NCBI GenBank assembly: GCA_016786465.1
Contig: JAEUWC010000004.1
Coordinates: forward strand, 1-64,000
Direction: 5' to 3'
DNA length: 64,000 bases
From: Bdellovibrionales bacterium
Lineage (GTDB): Bacteria > Bdellovibrionota > UBA1018
Shown: one piece after another, positions 1 to 7,282 of the stretch
Layout of the letters: every line of letters begins with the position of its first letter
How positions within the stretch are numbered: position 1 is the first letter of the stretch
Notes under the pieces: generated by a model
What the model saw: the letters and a program-made list of their open reading frames with translations, nothing else
Database searches by the model: none
Told to the model about the DNA's origin: nothing
Position numbers and translations under genes: made by a program

Positions 1-169
1 CCCTTTGTCGCTATCGATCTCGACCGTTCTTAAGACCTTGACGATCTGTTCAGCCGAATGTCTCTTTCCCTTCATTTGATGCGTCCCTTCTTGGCCCGTT
101 TCTATACATCAATTCCGGACCTTTTTCTTGGGGGCAGCTCAAAAGCACAACCCTTTTTTAGGGATGAAA

Positions 170-802
170 ATGAGAAGAGAGCAGAAGAAAAGAAGACCAT
201 CTTTAAATCACGAAGAGGTCAAAGTTCTTCTAAGAGAGGCAAAACTAAGGAATCATCCTTACTATCACATTTGGCTACTAACGATTTCGCTAGGTCTACG
301 CAGAAGCGAACTAGATGGCCTAAAATGGACGGATCTCAATTTCGACCATAGGCTTATCTATCTATGCAGACAGCATATTCCTGGCGAGGGAGAAGTGAAT
401 CGCCTAAAAGGTCTAGCTGACCGAACCGTGGCGATTCCTGCATTCTTGATCCCAGAGCTTCTCAAAATGAAGCTCGCATCTACGTCACCCTACGTTATTG
501 ACATAAAGTGTCACAAATGGAATTCGGGTGCACAAGCAGCGGTCTTAAAAGACTTCTGTAGAGAAATCGGGATCAAAGAACTAGCCCACCAACGGTTACG
601 AGCTACTCATATTACGCTCGCAATCAGCGATGGGATCTCACTAGGCATCGTTAAAACAAACGTAGGGCATGTCTTGCTAAGTACGACAAACCGATACTTT
701 GATGAATCGGGGATTTTGATGAGAGGACAAACTGACTCTCTAAAAATCTGTGTACCGCAAGATGAAGCAGGAGAAGTTTTACCGTTAAAAACCGTAAAAT
801 GA
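170..802 (+). CDS. Tyrosine recombinase (integrase) catalytic domain, N-terminally short
   Basis: About 210 residues matching only the C-terminal catalytic domain of phage-type tyrosine recombinases. Visible: box I (GLRRSEL), a likely beta-hairpin lysine (RLKG), a box II region (HQRLRATH), the GH of VGHVLLST and the tyrosine of TNRYF. The box II histidine sits one residue out of the usual HxxR register, so activity is uncertain. The ATG at 170 is preceded by AGGG at 160-163; a TTG at 128 would add 14 residues. The same frame is closed upstream by a stop at 77-79, so the core-binding (SAM-like) domain of a full integrase (usually 300-400 residues in all) is absent. Codon use is AT-richer than in the neighbours, suggesting transfer. 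It may be a relic or a minimal recombinase. Confidence 0.8.
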   Translation: MRREQKKRRPSLNHEEVKVLLREAKLRNHPYYHIWLLTISLGLRRSELDGLKWTDLNFDHRLIYLCRQHIPGEGEVNRLKGLADRTVAIPAFLIPELLKMKLASTSPYVIDIKCHKWNSGAQAAVLKDFCREIGIKELAHQRLRATHITLAISDGISLGIVKTNVGHVLLSTTNRYFDESGILMRGQTDSLKICVPQDEAGEVLPLKTVK

Positions 803-821
803 CCCTGCCAAACCCTGCCAA
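781..821. repeat. Tandem 10-bp repeats at the integrase 3' end
   Basis: ACCCTGCCAA occurs twice in perfect tandem at 802-811 and 812-821, starting on the last base of the integrase stop codon. The preceding 20 bases are an imperfect tandem of a second 10-mer (ACCGTTAAAA then ACCGTAAAAT, 781-800). Recombinase genes often lie beside their attachment site, so this could be an att core or accessory arm sites. That is inference, and no partner copy was found in the window. Confidence 0.4.
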
Positions 822-898
822 CATCTGGTAAGCCATTGAAATTATAGGATCGGAATAACCCGCTCCATTTTTTTTCTGATCCGGGGGGATCCATACAA

Positions 899-1357
899 AT
901 GAAGCTTTCAAGCCCAATACAGGTAGGGCTATCTGCGCTCGCGGTTTCGATTTCACTTTTGGGCTGCGGAAGCGACAAAGATGGCGTGACTGGAAGTTCC
1001 GAAAACCAAGTTGGACCCGCGCCTCAGGCCATTTACGAAAACTGGGCCAAAACGGAACGCTATCCCAATGGCCAATCGAAGACACATACTGTGCGCTTTT
1101 TTCGCGACGGAATTGCTGTATTCAATACAATTTGCGCTTTTCCATCCGGTGCGGTGGTCAGGGCTACAGTCCAAGGCAACGTTAAACTGACCAATAAGAC
1201 CATTGAAGTTCTAACGCGTGCAAAGGATCTGCAAAAAGACGCAAACGGAAACGAATGCCAATGCGAAATCGAACCCGGGAAAGTGACCTACCGAATCGCA
1301 GGAATCCAACTTTACGTGCTCGCTGATGACGAGGAAGTTGTATTTACCCGTCAGTAG
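899..1357 (+). CDS. Putative lipoprotein of unknown function
   Basis: A 152-residue protein with a basic start, a hydrophobic stretch and a lipobox SLLGC (Cys23), so it should be lipidated and anchored to a membrane. The mature part is polar, carries a Cys pair in ECQC, and looks beta-rich, with repeated short strands after residue 60. I do not recognise the family. The ATG is preceded by a strong GGGGGGA at 883-889. It is the first host-like gene after the integrase relic and converges with the exported protein at 1360-1920, only two bases apart. Confidence 0.75.
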   Translation: MKLSSPIQVGLSALAVSISLLGCGSDKDGVTGSSENQVGPAPQAIYENWAKTERYPNGQSKTHTVRFFRDGIAVFNTICAFPSGAVVRATVQGNVKLTNKTIEVLTRAKDLQKDANGNECQCEIEPGKVTYRIAGIQLYVLADDEEVVFTRQ

Positions 1358-1359
1358 AC

Positions 1360-1920
1360 CTACCCGCCCGATCCAATCATCAGGGCCACGATAAAGACCA
1401 GAACGAAGATCAGGATCCCTGCCTGCGCTTGTGCAGACGGAACAAGGACCGAGTACAGTTGGTTCGCAGCGTTTTGGTTTGCCCTTTGATTCAAAAATTC
1501 CTTAGTTGCATGAAGCTGGCTGACAATCTGCTGACGAGTCAGTCCGTCATCACTAAAGGCCTTCAAAAAAGCTGCGTGATGATTTGAAACCACGTCATCC
1601 ACGGATGGCATTTCATTCTGGGCACCAAACTTGGTTTTCTTTTTCAGCATTTCGCTGATCCTTGCGCGCTTTGAACTGAATTCTTCGTCCGTCAGCTTCG
1701 CCAGATTCACTTCAAGGTTTGCGAACTTCTTTAAAAGCTTTCGCGCCTTTTTGGCCGTAATGTCTTGCTCGATTTGAGGTCGGTGCGACTCGATCTGTTC
1801 TAATTCGCGATCCGAAAAAATTTTTCCGTCCTTGGTTACTTGTGCAGAAACAACCTGCGGCATTGCAAAGAAAAGGACGAAAGCGGAAACGATTTTTAGA
1901 AACGAAATGCTTTGAAACAT
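1360..1920 (-). CDS. Exported protein with C-terminal membrane anchor, unknown
   Basis: The chosen ATG (MFQS...) has AGGGGGAT about 8 bases upstream on its strand; an in-frame start at 1974 lacks such a site. The 186-residue product has a signal peptide ending near VVSAQ, then a charged, probably helical middle with many Lys, Glu and Asp. A hydrophobic final segment (AGILIFVLVFIVALMIG) could anchor it in the inner membrane. No known domain recognised. The stop lies two bases from that of the convergent lipoprotein gene. The function is unknown; the topology suggests a periplasmic helical protein tethered at its C-terminus. Confidence 0.7.
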   Translation of the reverse strand: MFQSISFLKIVSAFVLFFAMPQVVSAQVTKDGKIFSDRELEQIESHRPQIEQDITAKKARKLLKKFANLEVNLAKLTDEEFSSKRARISEMLKKKTKFGAQNEMPSVDDVVSNHHAAFLKAFSDDGLTRQQIVSQLHATKEFLNQRANQNAANQLYSVLVPSAQAQAGILIFVLVFIVALMIGSGG

Positions 1921-1987
1921 AGTCGGATATCCCCCTACGAAAATGCTAACGGCTTCAGTGAAGCAATCAAGCACTTTCAGCGTTAAC

Positions 1988-3019
1988 CTAGGTCATCCCG
2001 TCAATCTGATCAAAAGCAAATTCTAGCCAAATACTTCCCGCATCCAGCTTAAACGGAACCACAACGGTTGGGCGTTTTACCGCTTGGCTAGCTTCGACCC
2101 CTTCACCATCCACGACAATGGGGATTGAACCCTGAAGCTGGTAGCCCGCGTCGTTCAAGACTCGCTTAGCCAAGCCATAGGTGATGTTCGTGACTTCTGC
2201 AGCGGCGTCGCGAACATCGTTTGAAATGTCAGTCAGCCTTTGGCCGGTCATGTTTTCTACAATCTGTAAAAAAACGCCCTTGGTGAAATAGACTGAAAAA
2301 TTTCCTCGAAATGTTCGACCCACGACCCAAATCATTCCGCCTACATCAAACTGAAGCGAAGTTCCCTTTCCTTTCGCAAAAGGTTCCCCGGCTTCTGAAA
2401 TCACTCGGCACTGAACTTCCAAGGTCGTTCGTACGGCCCGAATAAACGCTACCAAGACCTGAGTGTCCAGTTTAGGTGGATGCGGATTTTCATCCGCGAC
2501 ATCTTCGGGCGCGTCGTCTTCAGAAATACTTCCCAAGCTTCCCCCGGTCAGATGCATCACAATCGGACCGTGATCGGTATTCACGATGACTTCGGTCGTG
2601 GGACCTGCAAGACGCCCCAGCGCATTCAGATCTTTTCCGCGCAAAACCGTAGGGATCGCCAGCTGAACATTGTGGCCTTTTTCATTTAAGATCCGCTTGG
2701 CTTGGCCAAAGATGATGTTGCTGATTTCGGCAACACCGTCCTGCAGTTCCGGAACGATTTCCGTAAAATCGGCCTGCAAAATCTTGTTCATGATTTTTAA
2801 GAAAGTTTCCTTCGGGAACCCGATTGTGAAGGAACCTTGAAAGTGCTTGCCCGTTACGCCGATCACGCCGGCGATTGAAATTCGTGGTGTATCTAGGCTT
2901 CCGGCGGGGCCAAATTCCCTGAGCGTGGCTTCGATCCCACTGAAATCCTTCAGGGTTGTCGATGCACCCATCACAAAAGGGCGCACAAAATTTTCGTCAA
3001 AAACGGCGGATCTCGCCAT
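1988..3019 (-). CDS. Tandem CheX-like phosphatase-domain protein
   Basis: A 343-residue protein made of two CheC/CheX/FliY-type domains joined by an acidic linker (about 165-185). Each half carries the family catalytic signature D-x3-E-x2-N: DGVAEISN (D94, E98, N101) and DAAAEVTN (D271, E275, N278). In this family the Glu and Asn drive dephosphorylation of CheY-P. Each domain also contains the repeated pattern of a buried strand, F-x-G-x-F, before its motif helix. The ATG at 3019 has AGGAAA upstream; the longer in-frame start lacks one. No chemotaxis genes lie nearby, so the partner response regulator is elsewhere. CheX normally dimerises, and this protein may be a covalent dimer equivalent. 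Confidence 0.82.
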   Translation of the reverse strand: MARSAVFDENFVRPFVMGASTTLKDFSGIEATLREFGPAGSLDTPRISIAGVIGVTGKHFQGSFTIGFPKETFLKIMNKILQADFTEIVPELQDGVAEISNIIFGQAKRILNEKGHNVQLAIPTVLRGKDLNALGRLAGPTTEVIVNTDHGPIVMHLTGGSLGSISEDDAPEDVADENPHPPKLDTQVLVAFIRAVRTTLEVQCRVISEAGEPFAKGKGTSLQFDVGGMIWVVGRTFRGNFSVYFTKGVFLQIVENMTGQRLTDISNDVRDAAAEVTNITYGLAKRVLNDAGYQLQGSIPIVVDGEGVEASQAVKRPTVVVPFKLDAGSIWLEFAFDQIDGMT

Positions 3020-3129
3020 GATTTCCTCAGTTTGCCAGGGAATTGACCGAAATAAACCACTTTTCCCTTGCATCGCAGCCAAACCGGTGCAACACATTGC
3101 GTCAAACAGGGAAAACAGGGGAAAGTTCT

Positions 3130-3720
3130 ATGAATATCGTTCAATCGACCCAACGTCGTCTGGTGGCTACCGCTGCGGTTGCCTTGGTCAGTGCGCAGAT
3201 TCTGATGACGGCTTTTGCACCCAAAGCTCAGGCCGGTTGCCTAGGTTACTATCGAGACGCTCGCGACCTTCGAGCCGAAAAAGTCGACAAAGGCCTGAAG
3301 GTCACCATGTACGGCGGAGTTGTCCTTTTTCTTTTCCCAGGACCCTATTTGCTATCAGGCCTTTTGGGATCGACCGTGATGGGCGCAGGCCAAGTCGTCA
3401 CGTTGGCTTTGATCGTTGGAAAAACGGCGCACACTTTCATTGCTCCGGACACGACTTTCCTTAACCCCTACACCCGCGTTTACCGTGTCCTTGAAGAATC
3501 CTATGGCAGCGACACCAAGTACACGAAGCGCTACTTCAAATCGATCATCAAGCAACTTCCAAACAAGGGTAAGGCCATCGTCGACATCAAAAAGCTGTTG
3601 ATCCAAGCCGAACAGACCGATGCATTTTGTCCAATGATTGCGTCCAAGGGCGAACCTGAACTTTCAAAGATGAAAGAAGTTCGCGCTTACCTTCGCTTGT
3701 ATCTGGGCCTGACCAAATGA
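3130..3720 (+). CDS. Exported protein with two hydrophobic segments, unknown
   Basis: A 196-residue protein with a signal peptide ending near PKAQA, after which the mature chain starts Gly-Cys. Two hydrophobic stretches follow (VVLFLFPGPYLLSG and VVTLALIVG), then a basic helical region and a second Cys (DAFCP). I do not recognise a family. A similar plan (Cys at the mature start, hydrophobic hairpin, basic helices, late Ala-rich Cys segment) recurs in the protein at 36689-37171. ATG 3130 follows AGGGGAAAG. It overlaps the next gene by ATGA, so the two are probably translated together. It is divergent from the CheX-like gene. Confidence 0.7.
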   Translation: MNIVQSTQRRLVATAAVALVSAQILMTAFAPKAQAGCLGYYRDARDLRAEKVDKGLKVTMYGGVVLFLFPGPYLLSGLLGSTVMGAGQVVTLALIVGKTAHTFIAPDTTFLNPYTRVYRVLEESYGSDTKYTKRYFKSIIKQLPNKGKAIVDIKKLLIQAEQTDAFCPMIASKGEPELSKMKEVRAYLRLYLGLTK

Positions 3721-4169
3721 AGTCGGCCATGAACTTGATTCGTGCGATCGCTTGGGCAGCAGTGTTGGGGTTTTCTGGGGTTTCCCTGGCAACCGCCGCT
3801 GGGACAGAAGTCCGAACTTTGTCATGCATCTTAACGGGTCAGGCAGACGACTTAGATTTCGTTGAATTTAAGTTTGAATATCTGAACGGCGAAGTTCTGG
3901 AAGTCATCCGTGATTCTCACTATTCCAGTTTCGGCCAGACTTTTTCTGAACCCATCACTGTGGAATATTGGTCGCATGTCACCGAAAAGAAGAACCGCAT
4001 CGTAGAACCGATTCTTTTCTTGCCGATGCGCGGACCAGGTCACGGCAACAAACGCTACTTGGTGGTTGAAAACTACGTCGCTTTCACCGGCGAAATGAAA
4101 GTCATGTCGTACGTCGAAGTCGACGACGGTTGCACGCAACAATCCGATTACGCCAACTGCGGACTTTGA
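3717..4169 (+). CDS. Small exported protein, unknown
   Basis: About 150 residues with a signal peptide (IRAIAWAAVLGFSGVSLATAAG) and a beta-rich mature part with Cys residues near both ends (LSCIL; DGCTQQ). No recognised domain. The start overlaps the previous stop as ATGA; a second ATG at 3729 would give a shorter, more typical signal peptide. The two exported proteins at 3130-4169 form a coupled pair, suggesting a shared envelope role. It converges with the nitrobindin-like gene, leaving only three bases between stops. Confidence 0.65.
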   Translation: MKSAMNLIRAIAWAAVLGFSGVSLATAAGTEVRTLSCILTGQADDLDFVEFKFEYLNGEVLEVIRDSHYSSFGQTFSEPITVEYWSHVTEKKNRIVEPILFLPMRGPGHGNKRYLVVENYVAFTGEMKVMSYVEVDDGCTQQSDYANCGL

Positions 4170-4172
4170 TCC

Positions 4173-4754
4173 TTACGCCTTGACCCGCTTCAAGCGGTTT
4201 CGATCGGTATGATGAAACAGGTCCTTGCGCCCTTTCATCTTCAATTGCGTGTCTTCTTCGTATGAAAATTCATCATCGCCATGGATCGTCACTTTCAATT
4301 CATATCGAACCGTTTTGAATTCACGATCCAAAAACTTGTTAGAACAAATTCCGTACGTGTCTGACCCCGCATCCGCCGCCAGTTGAAATTCTTTGGCCTT
4401 GGGTTCGACCGTTCCGCCCGCCAAAACGGTCACACCGCGTGGAATCATGAACGAACGAAGGACCTGTTTTTCTTTGGGATCCCAAAGCCAATAGCCCGTT
4501 TCTTCGTGAAAGGGATCTTTTTCGCCTTTTCGCCAAGCGGTCGTCTGATATCGTAGCCCCCAAAGCGTCTGTTCGTGATTATTCACCGGCCCAAATGGCT
4601 CAAACGTCAGTCTTTCGTTAAAGGCGTTTTCTTCAGTACCGCGATCATCCGACGGTGCGACGTCTTCGCCCTTGGATCCTTCCCATGTTCCTGCAAGTGC
4701 CGCTAGCGGCCCTAGTTCCTGGATGATTTCTTCGCGTGTGGGTGCAGTTGCCAT
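4173..4754 (-). CDS. Nitrobindin-like (FABP/THAP4-type) beta-barrel protein
   Basis: 193 residues with the features of the nitrobindin/DUF1794 group of small ten-stranded barrels. These are a start motif LAGTWEGSKG (around 19-28), a conserved aromatic strand ETGYWLWDP, and a late His pair (FHHTD) where the family places its haem-ligating histidine. Known relatives bind haem and nitric oxide or related oxidants. The assignment rests on the GTWEG motif and length. Third gene of the 6405-to-4173 operon, five bases after the TerB-like gene. Confidence 0.72.
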   Translation of the reverse strand: MATAPTREEIIQELGPLAALAGTWEGSKGEDVAPSDDRGTEENAFNERLTFEPFGPVNNHEQTLWGLRYQTTAWRKGEKDPFHEETGYWLWDPKEKQVLRSFMIPRGVTVLAGGTVEPKAKEFQLAADAGSDTYGICSNKFLDREFKTVRYELKVTIHGDDEFSYEEDTQLKMKGRKDLFHHTDRNRLKRVKA

Positions 4755-4759
4755 TTATA

Positions 4760-5227
4760 TTACCTGTATTTCAAGACCATCAATTCGGTCGTGTGTTCAA
4801 CGAACTGATCAGAAAGTTCTAAATGTTTCTGAAGTTTTTCCAAAAGAGTAATCTCGATGTCACTTAAATGCCCGGTCACTAAAGCCGTTTCCATGGCCAA
4901 AATGAAACATTTTTCGCGAACTCGCGCCGACTTTGCCGCTTTCAGCGCATGAAGCGCCGCAATCTTATCTTTGTATGGCTTGATCACTTTTACGGCTTCT
5001 TCGATCAAGCTTCCCAGTTCTTCGTTGGTGTAGCGCTTGAATTCAGGAATGCTTTTACAAAACGTTGCAACCAGACTTCTTTCTTCGCCTTCCAGTTTTC
5101 CATCCGAAAGTGCCGTCAAGCAAACGCACAAAAGAAGATGAATACTGTCTTCGCGCGGCGTTTCCGGAAAAGCGTGCCGAAGTCGTTTTTTCATCGAAAA
5201 ATCCGGGGCTGCTTTCTTCTGATTCAT
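4760..5227 (-). CDS. TerB-like helical protein
   Basis: 155 residues, all-helical, resembling the TerB domain. There is a first helix pair around LLCVCLTALSDGKLEGEE, where a short acidic turn (SDGKLEGEE) matches the metal-binding loop of the family, and a second copy-like turn (TGHLSDIE) around 120. TerB-type proteins are cytoplasmic, bind divalent metal and take part in stress or membrane complexes; no other ter genes are present, so tellurite resistance should not be assumed. Its start overlaps the upstream PLP-enzyme stop by ATGA, indicating translational coupling. Confidence 0.7.
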   Translation of the reverse strand: MNQKKAAPDFSMKKRLRHAFPETPREDSIHLLLCVCLTALSDGKLEGEERSLVATFCKSIPEFKRYTNEELGSLIEEAVKVIKPYKDKIAALHALKAAKSARVREKCFILAMETALVTGHLSDIEITLLEKLQKHLELSDQFVEHTTELMVLKYR

Positions 5228-6405
5228 GTCTGGATCCTTTTCAGCAATTCTAGAACGTCATCTGTGGACTGGTAAATGCCAAACCCAACCCGAAGCCGAT
5301 CCATCCGGGAATCGGTCCAGATTCCCTTTTTTCGTAATGACTGTACGTGTTCCCCTGCCCGCGAAGTACGAAAAGTCAAAAAGTGCGATCCGGTGTTCTT
5401 AGGTTCAAAAGCTATTCTTTCGCTTTCTAGAAAATAGGGATTTGGATTCCTTGAAATCCCTTGAAGAAAAGTGGTCTGAAGTTCCAGCACATGCGAATGA
5501 ATCAATCCGGTGGTCAGTCCTTTTGTCTTTTTCCAATTTTGGACGGCAAGAAATCGGCTCCAGGCGCTTGCATCAAAGGTGGCGCCCAAAAACCCTGCCC
5601 CACCCGTGGCATACGCCGTTTGCTTTTCTCCAAGCGGCGGGCGGGCGGTTGCCAAGTGATCCATTTCCGAAAACCATCCAGTGAAAATCGGCCTTAATTG
5701 CGCTTTTTTTGGAATATGTAAAAAACAAGCGCCTTCGCCAGCCATCGCGTATTTGTAGCCACCGCCCAAGTAAAAGATGTGGTCTTCTAGTTTGGATAGG
5801 TCAGTCGGGAGCGCCATGAAACCGTGATAGCCATCAATAACCACCATCGACCCGCGCTTCCGAGCGTCGCTTGCCCACCCTAAGTCTTTCAAATCCAGTG
5901 AAAATCCAGAATCAAAGAAAACCTGGGAAAAGAAAATCAGATCAAAGGTCTTTTCAGTAGCCGCCTTTTCAAACCGAGCCTGAAAACTTGAAAAAGGTTC
6001 AGCATTGACCACTTGAACTTCGACATAACCCCCTTCGACCAAACGATTCAGCTGGCGAAAGGCCGAATGAAATTCCGAATCCGTGGTCAAAACAGAAATC
6101 TTTTTCTTTCCCAAATCAAAGCTGCTGATCAATCGAAAGAAAAGTTCATGAGTATTCGCGCCAAAGGCCAAAGTACTAGGCGAAGACAGACGAAGTTCAT
6201 GGGCGATTTCGGACGCCGAATGCGCAAGCGTTTCAGAAAAAATCTTTCCCCACTTGTCGTCATAATGGGTGGCCGCAAGTTCCCAATAAGTCGATTGTCC
6301 TTCGAAACTGACGTCGGGCCAGAAATGATGGGAATGCGCTGCGAAATGAAGTTCGCCTGATCGAGCTTTTCGGAAACGGCTGAAATCGCTTTGAAGCTTA
6401 AGCAT
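5224..6405 (-). CDS. Kynureninase-like class V aminotransferase-fold enzyme
   Basis: 393 residues of the fold-type I, class V PLP family. The likely Schiff-base lysine is K218 in GGGYKYAMAGEG, preceded by the PLP-contact aspartate and histidine of VVIDGYHG (D191, H194). The pattern and length (about 390-400) match kynureninases more than cysteine desulfurases, but no tryptophan-catabolism genes are adjacent, so the substrate is unknown. First gene of a three-gene operon with the TerB-like and nitrobindin-like genes. It starts 30 bases from the divergent acyltransferase gene, so the two probably share a regulatory interval. Confidence 0.75.
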   Translation of the reverse strand: MLKLQSDFSRFRKARSGELHFAAHSHHFWPDVSFEGQSTYWELAATHYDDKWGKIFSETLAHSASEIAHELRLSSPSTLAFGANTHELFFRLISSFDLGKKKISVLTTDSEFHSAFRQLNRLVEGGYVEVQVVNAEPFSSFQARFEKAATEKTFDLIFFSQVFFDSGFSLDLKDLGWASDARKRGSMVVIDGYHGFMALPTDLSKLEDHIFYLGGGYKYAMAGEGACFLHIPKKAQLRPIFTGWFSEMDHLATARPPLGEKQTAYATGGAGFLGATFDASAWSRFLAVQNWKKTKGLTTGLIHSHVLELQTTFLQGISRNPNPYFLESERIAFEPKNTGSHFLTFRTSRAGEHVQSLRKKGIWTDSRMDRLRVGFGIYQSTDDVLELLKRIQT

Positions 6406-6435
6406 TTAGCGAAATACTATAGGGGGGAAACTAAA

Positions 6436-7269
6436 ATGTCATTGCTTCGTCGAAATGTTCAGTTGGGCCCGCGACTTAAATCCAGTTCCTGGCGCAAGGT
6501 GGCGATTGGCACTTGGGCTGACGCAAAGGACCCAAGCGTATACGGAACTTTGGAAGTCGAAGTCGATGCGACCTTGGCGTACTTGGAAAAGCTTCGCGCT
6601 GAAACGGGCACGAAGGTGACCCTAACCCACTTTGTCGGCATCGCGGTGGCTCGATGCATTCGGGAAAATCCATCCATCAATCGCCTGCAACGCTGGGGCG
6701 GACTTTATCAACGAAAGAACGTCGACGTTTTTTTTCAAGTCGCCACCGACCCCGATGGCAACGACCTTTCCGGTACAGTCATCCGGGAAGCAGATCGCTT
6801 GACGTCATCAGCCTTGGCGAAACAGCTTGAAGAACGCGCTTCTGCCATTCGCACCAAGGGCGATGGCGACTATAAAAAAATGAAAGGCACCATCGGAATG
6901 CTTCCGGGGTGGTTTGTCGGAAAGTTTTTGGATATCGGATCTTTTCTTTTGTATGGCTTGAACCTTTGGGGAAGTTGGTTGGGTTCGCCCCGTGATAGCT
7001 TTGGAAGCGTCATGGTCACCAGCATTGGAAGCTTGGGTCTAGACTTGGCGTTCGCACCCTTAGTCCCCTATTCGCGCTGCCCGATGGTGATTGCAGTGGG
7101 CGCCGCACAGAAGCGCCCCGTGGTTCAAGGCGATCAAGTCAAGGTCGCAAACGTCATGCGAATCTGCTGTACCTTTGACCATCGCTTGATCGACGGCGTG
7201 CACGCAGCTAAGATGACGAAGTTTCTAAAAGAATTCTTCGCCAACCCCGAACTGGATCGAAAAGTTTAA
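6436..7269 (+). CDS. Stand-alone 2-oxoacid dehydrogenase E2-type acyltransferase domain
   Basis: 277 residues equivalent to the catalytic (CoA acyltransferase) domain of dihydrolipoamide acyltransferases, ending in the hallmark DHRLIDG (H249, D253). No lipoyl domain or E1/E3-binding domain precedes it, and no E1 or E3 gene is near, so it is probably not part of a 2-oxoacid dehydrogenase complex. A hydrophobic insert (about 158-182, GWFVGKFLDIGSFLLYGLNLW) may contact membrane or a lipid acyl substrate. ATG 6436 has GGGGGGAA about 6 bases upstream; the longer in-frame start at 6391 does not. Confidence 0.8.
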   Translation: MSLLRRNVQLGPRLKSSSWRKVAIGTWADAKDPSVYGTLEVEVDATLAYLEKLRAETGTKVTLTHFVGIAVARCIRENPSINRLQRWGGLYQRKNVDVFFQVATDPDGNDLSGTVIREADRLTSSALAKQLEERASAIRTKGDGDYKKMKGTIGMLPGWFVGKFLDIGSFLLYGLNLWGSWLGSPRDSFGSVMVTSIGSLGLDLAFAPLVPYSRCPMVIAVGAAQKRPVVQGDQVKVANVMRICCTFDHRLIDGVHAAKMTKFLKEFFANPELDRKV

Positions 7270-7282
7270 CACCGGGTTACGC

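Noticed and set aside
803-898. tRNA gene as an integration target beside the integrase
   Set aside because: No cloverleaf or T-loop sequence could be found in the spacer on either strand.
1988-3019. Chemotaxis locus
   Set aside because: Only the CheX-like gene is present; no receptors, CheA, CheW or CheY in the window.
4760-5227. Tellurite-resistance operon
   Set aside because: Only a TerB-like domain is present; no other ter genes, and its partners are a PLP enzyme and a nitrobindin-like protein.
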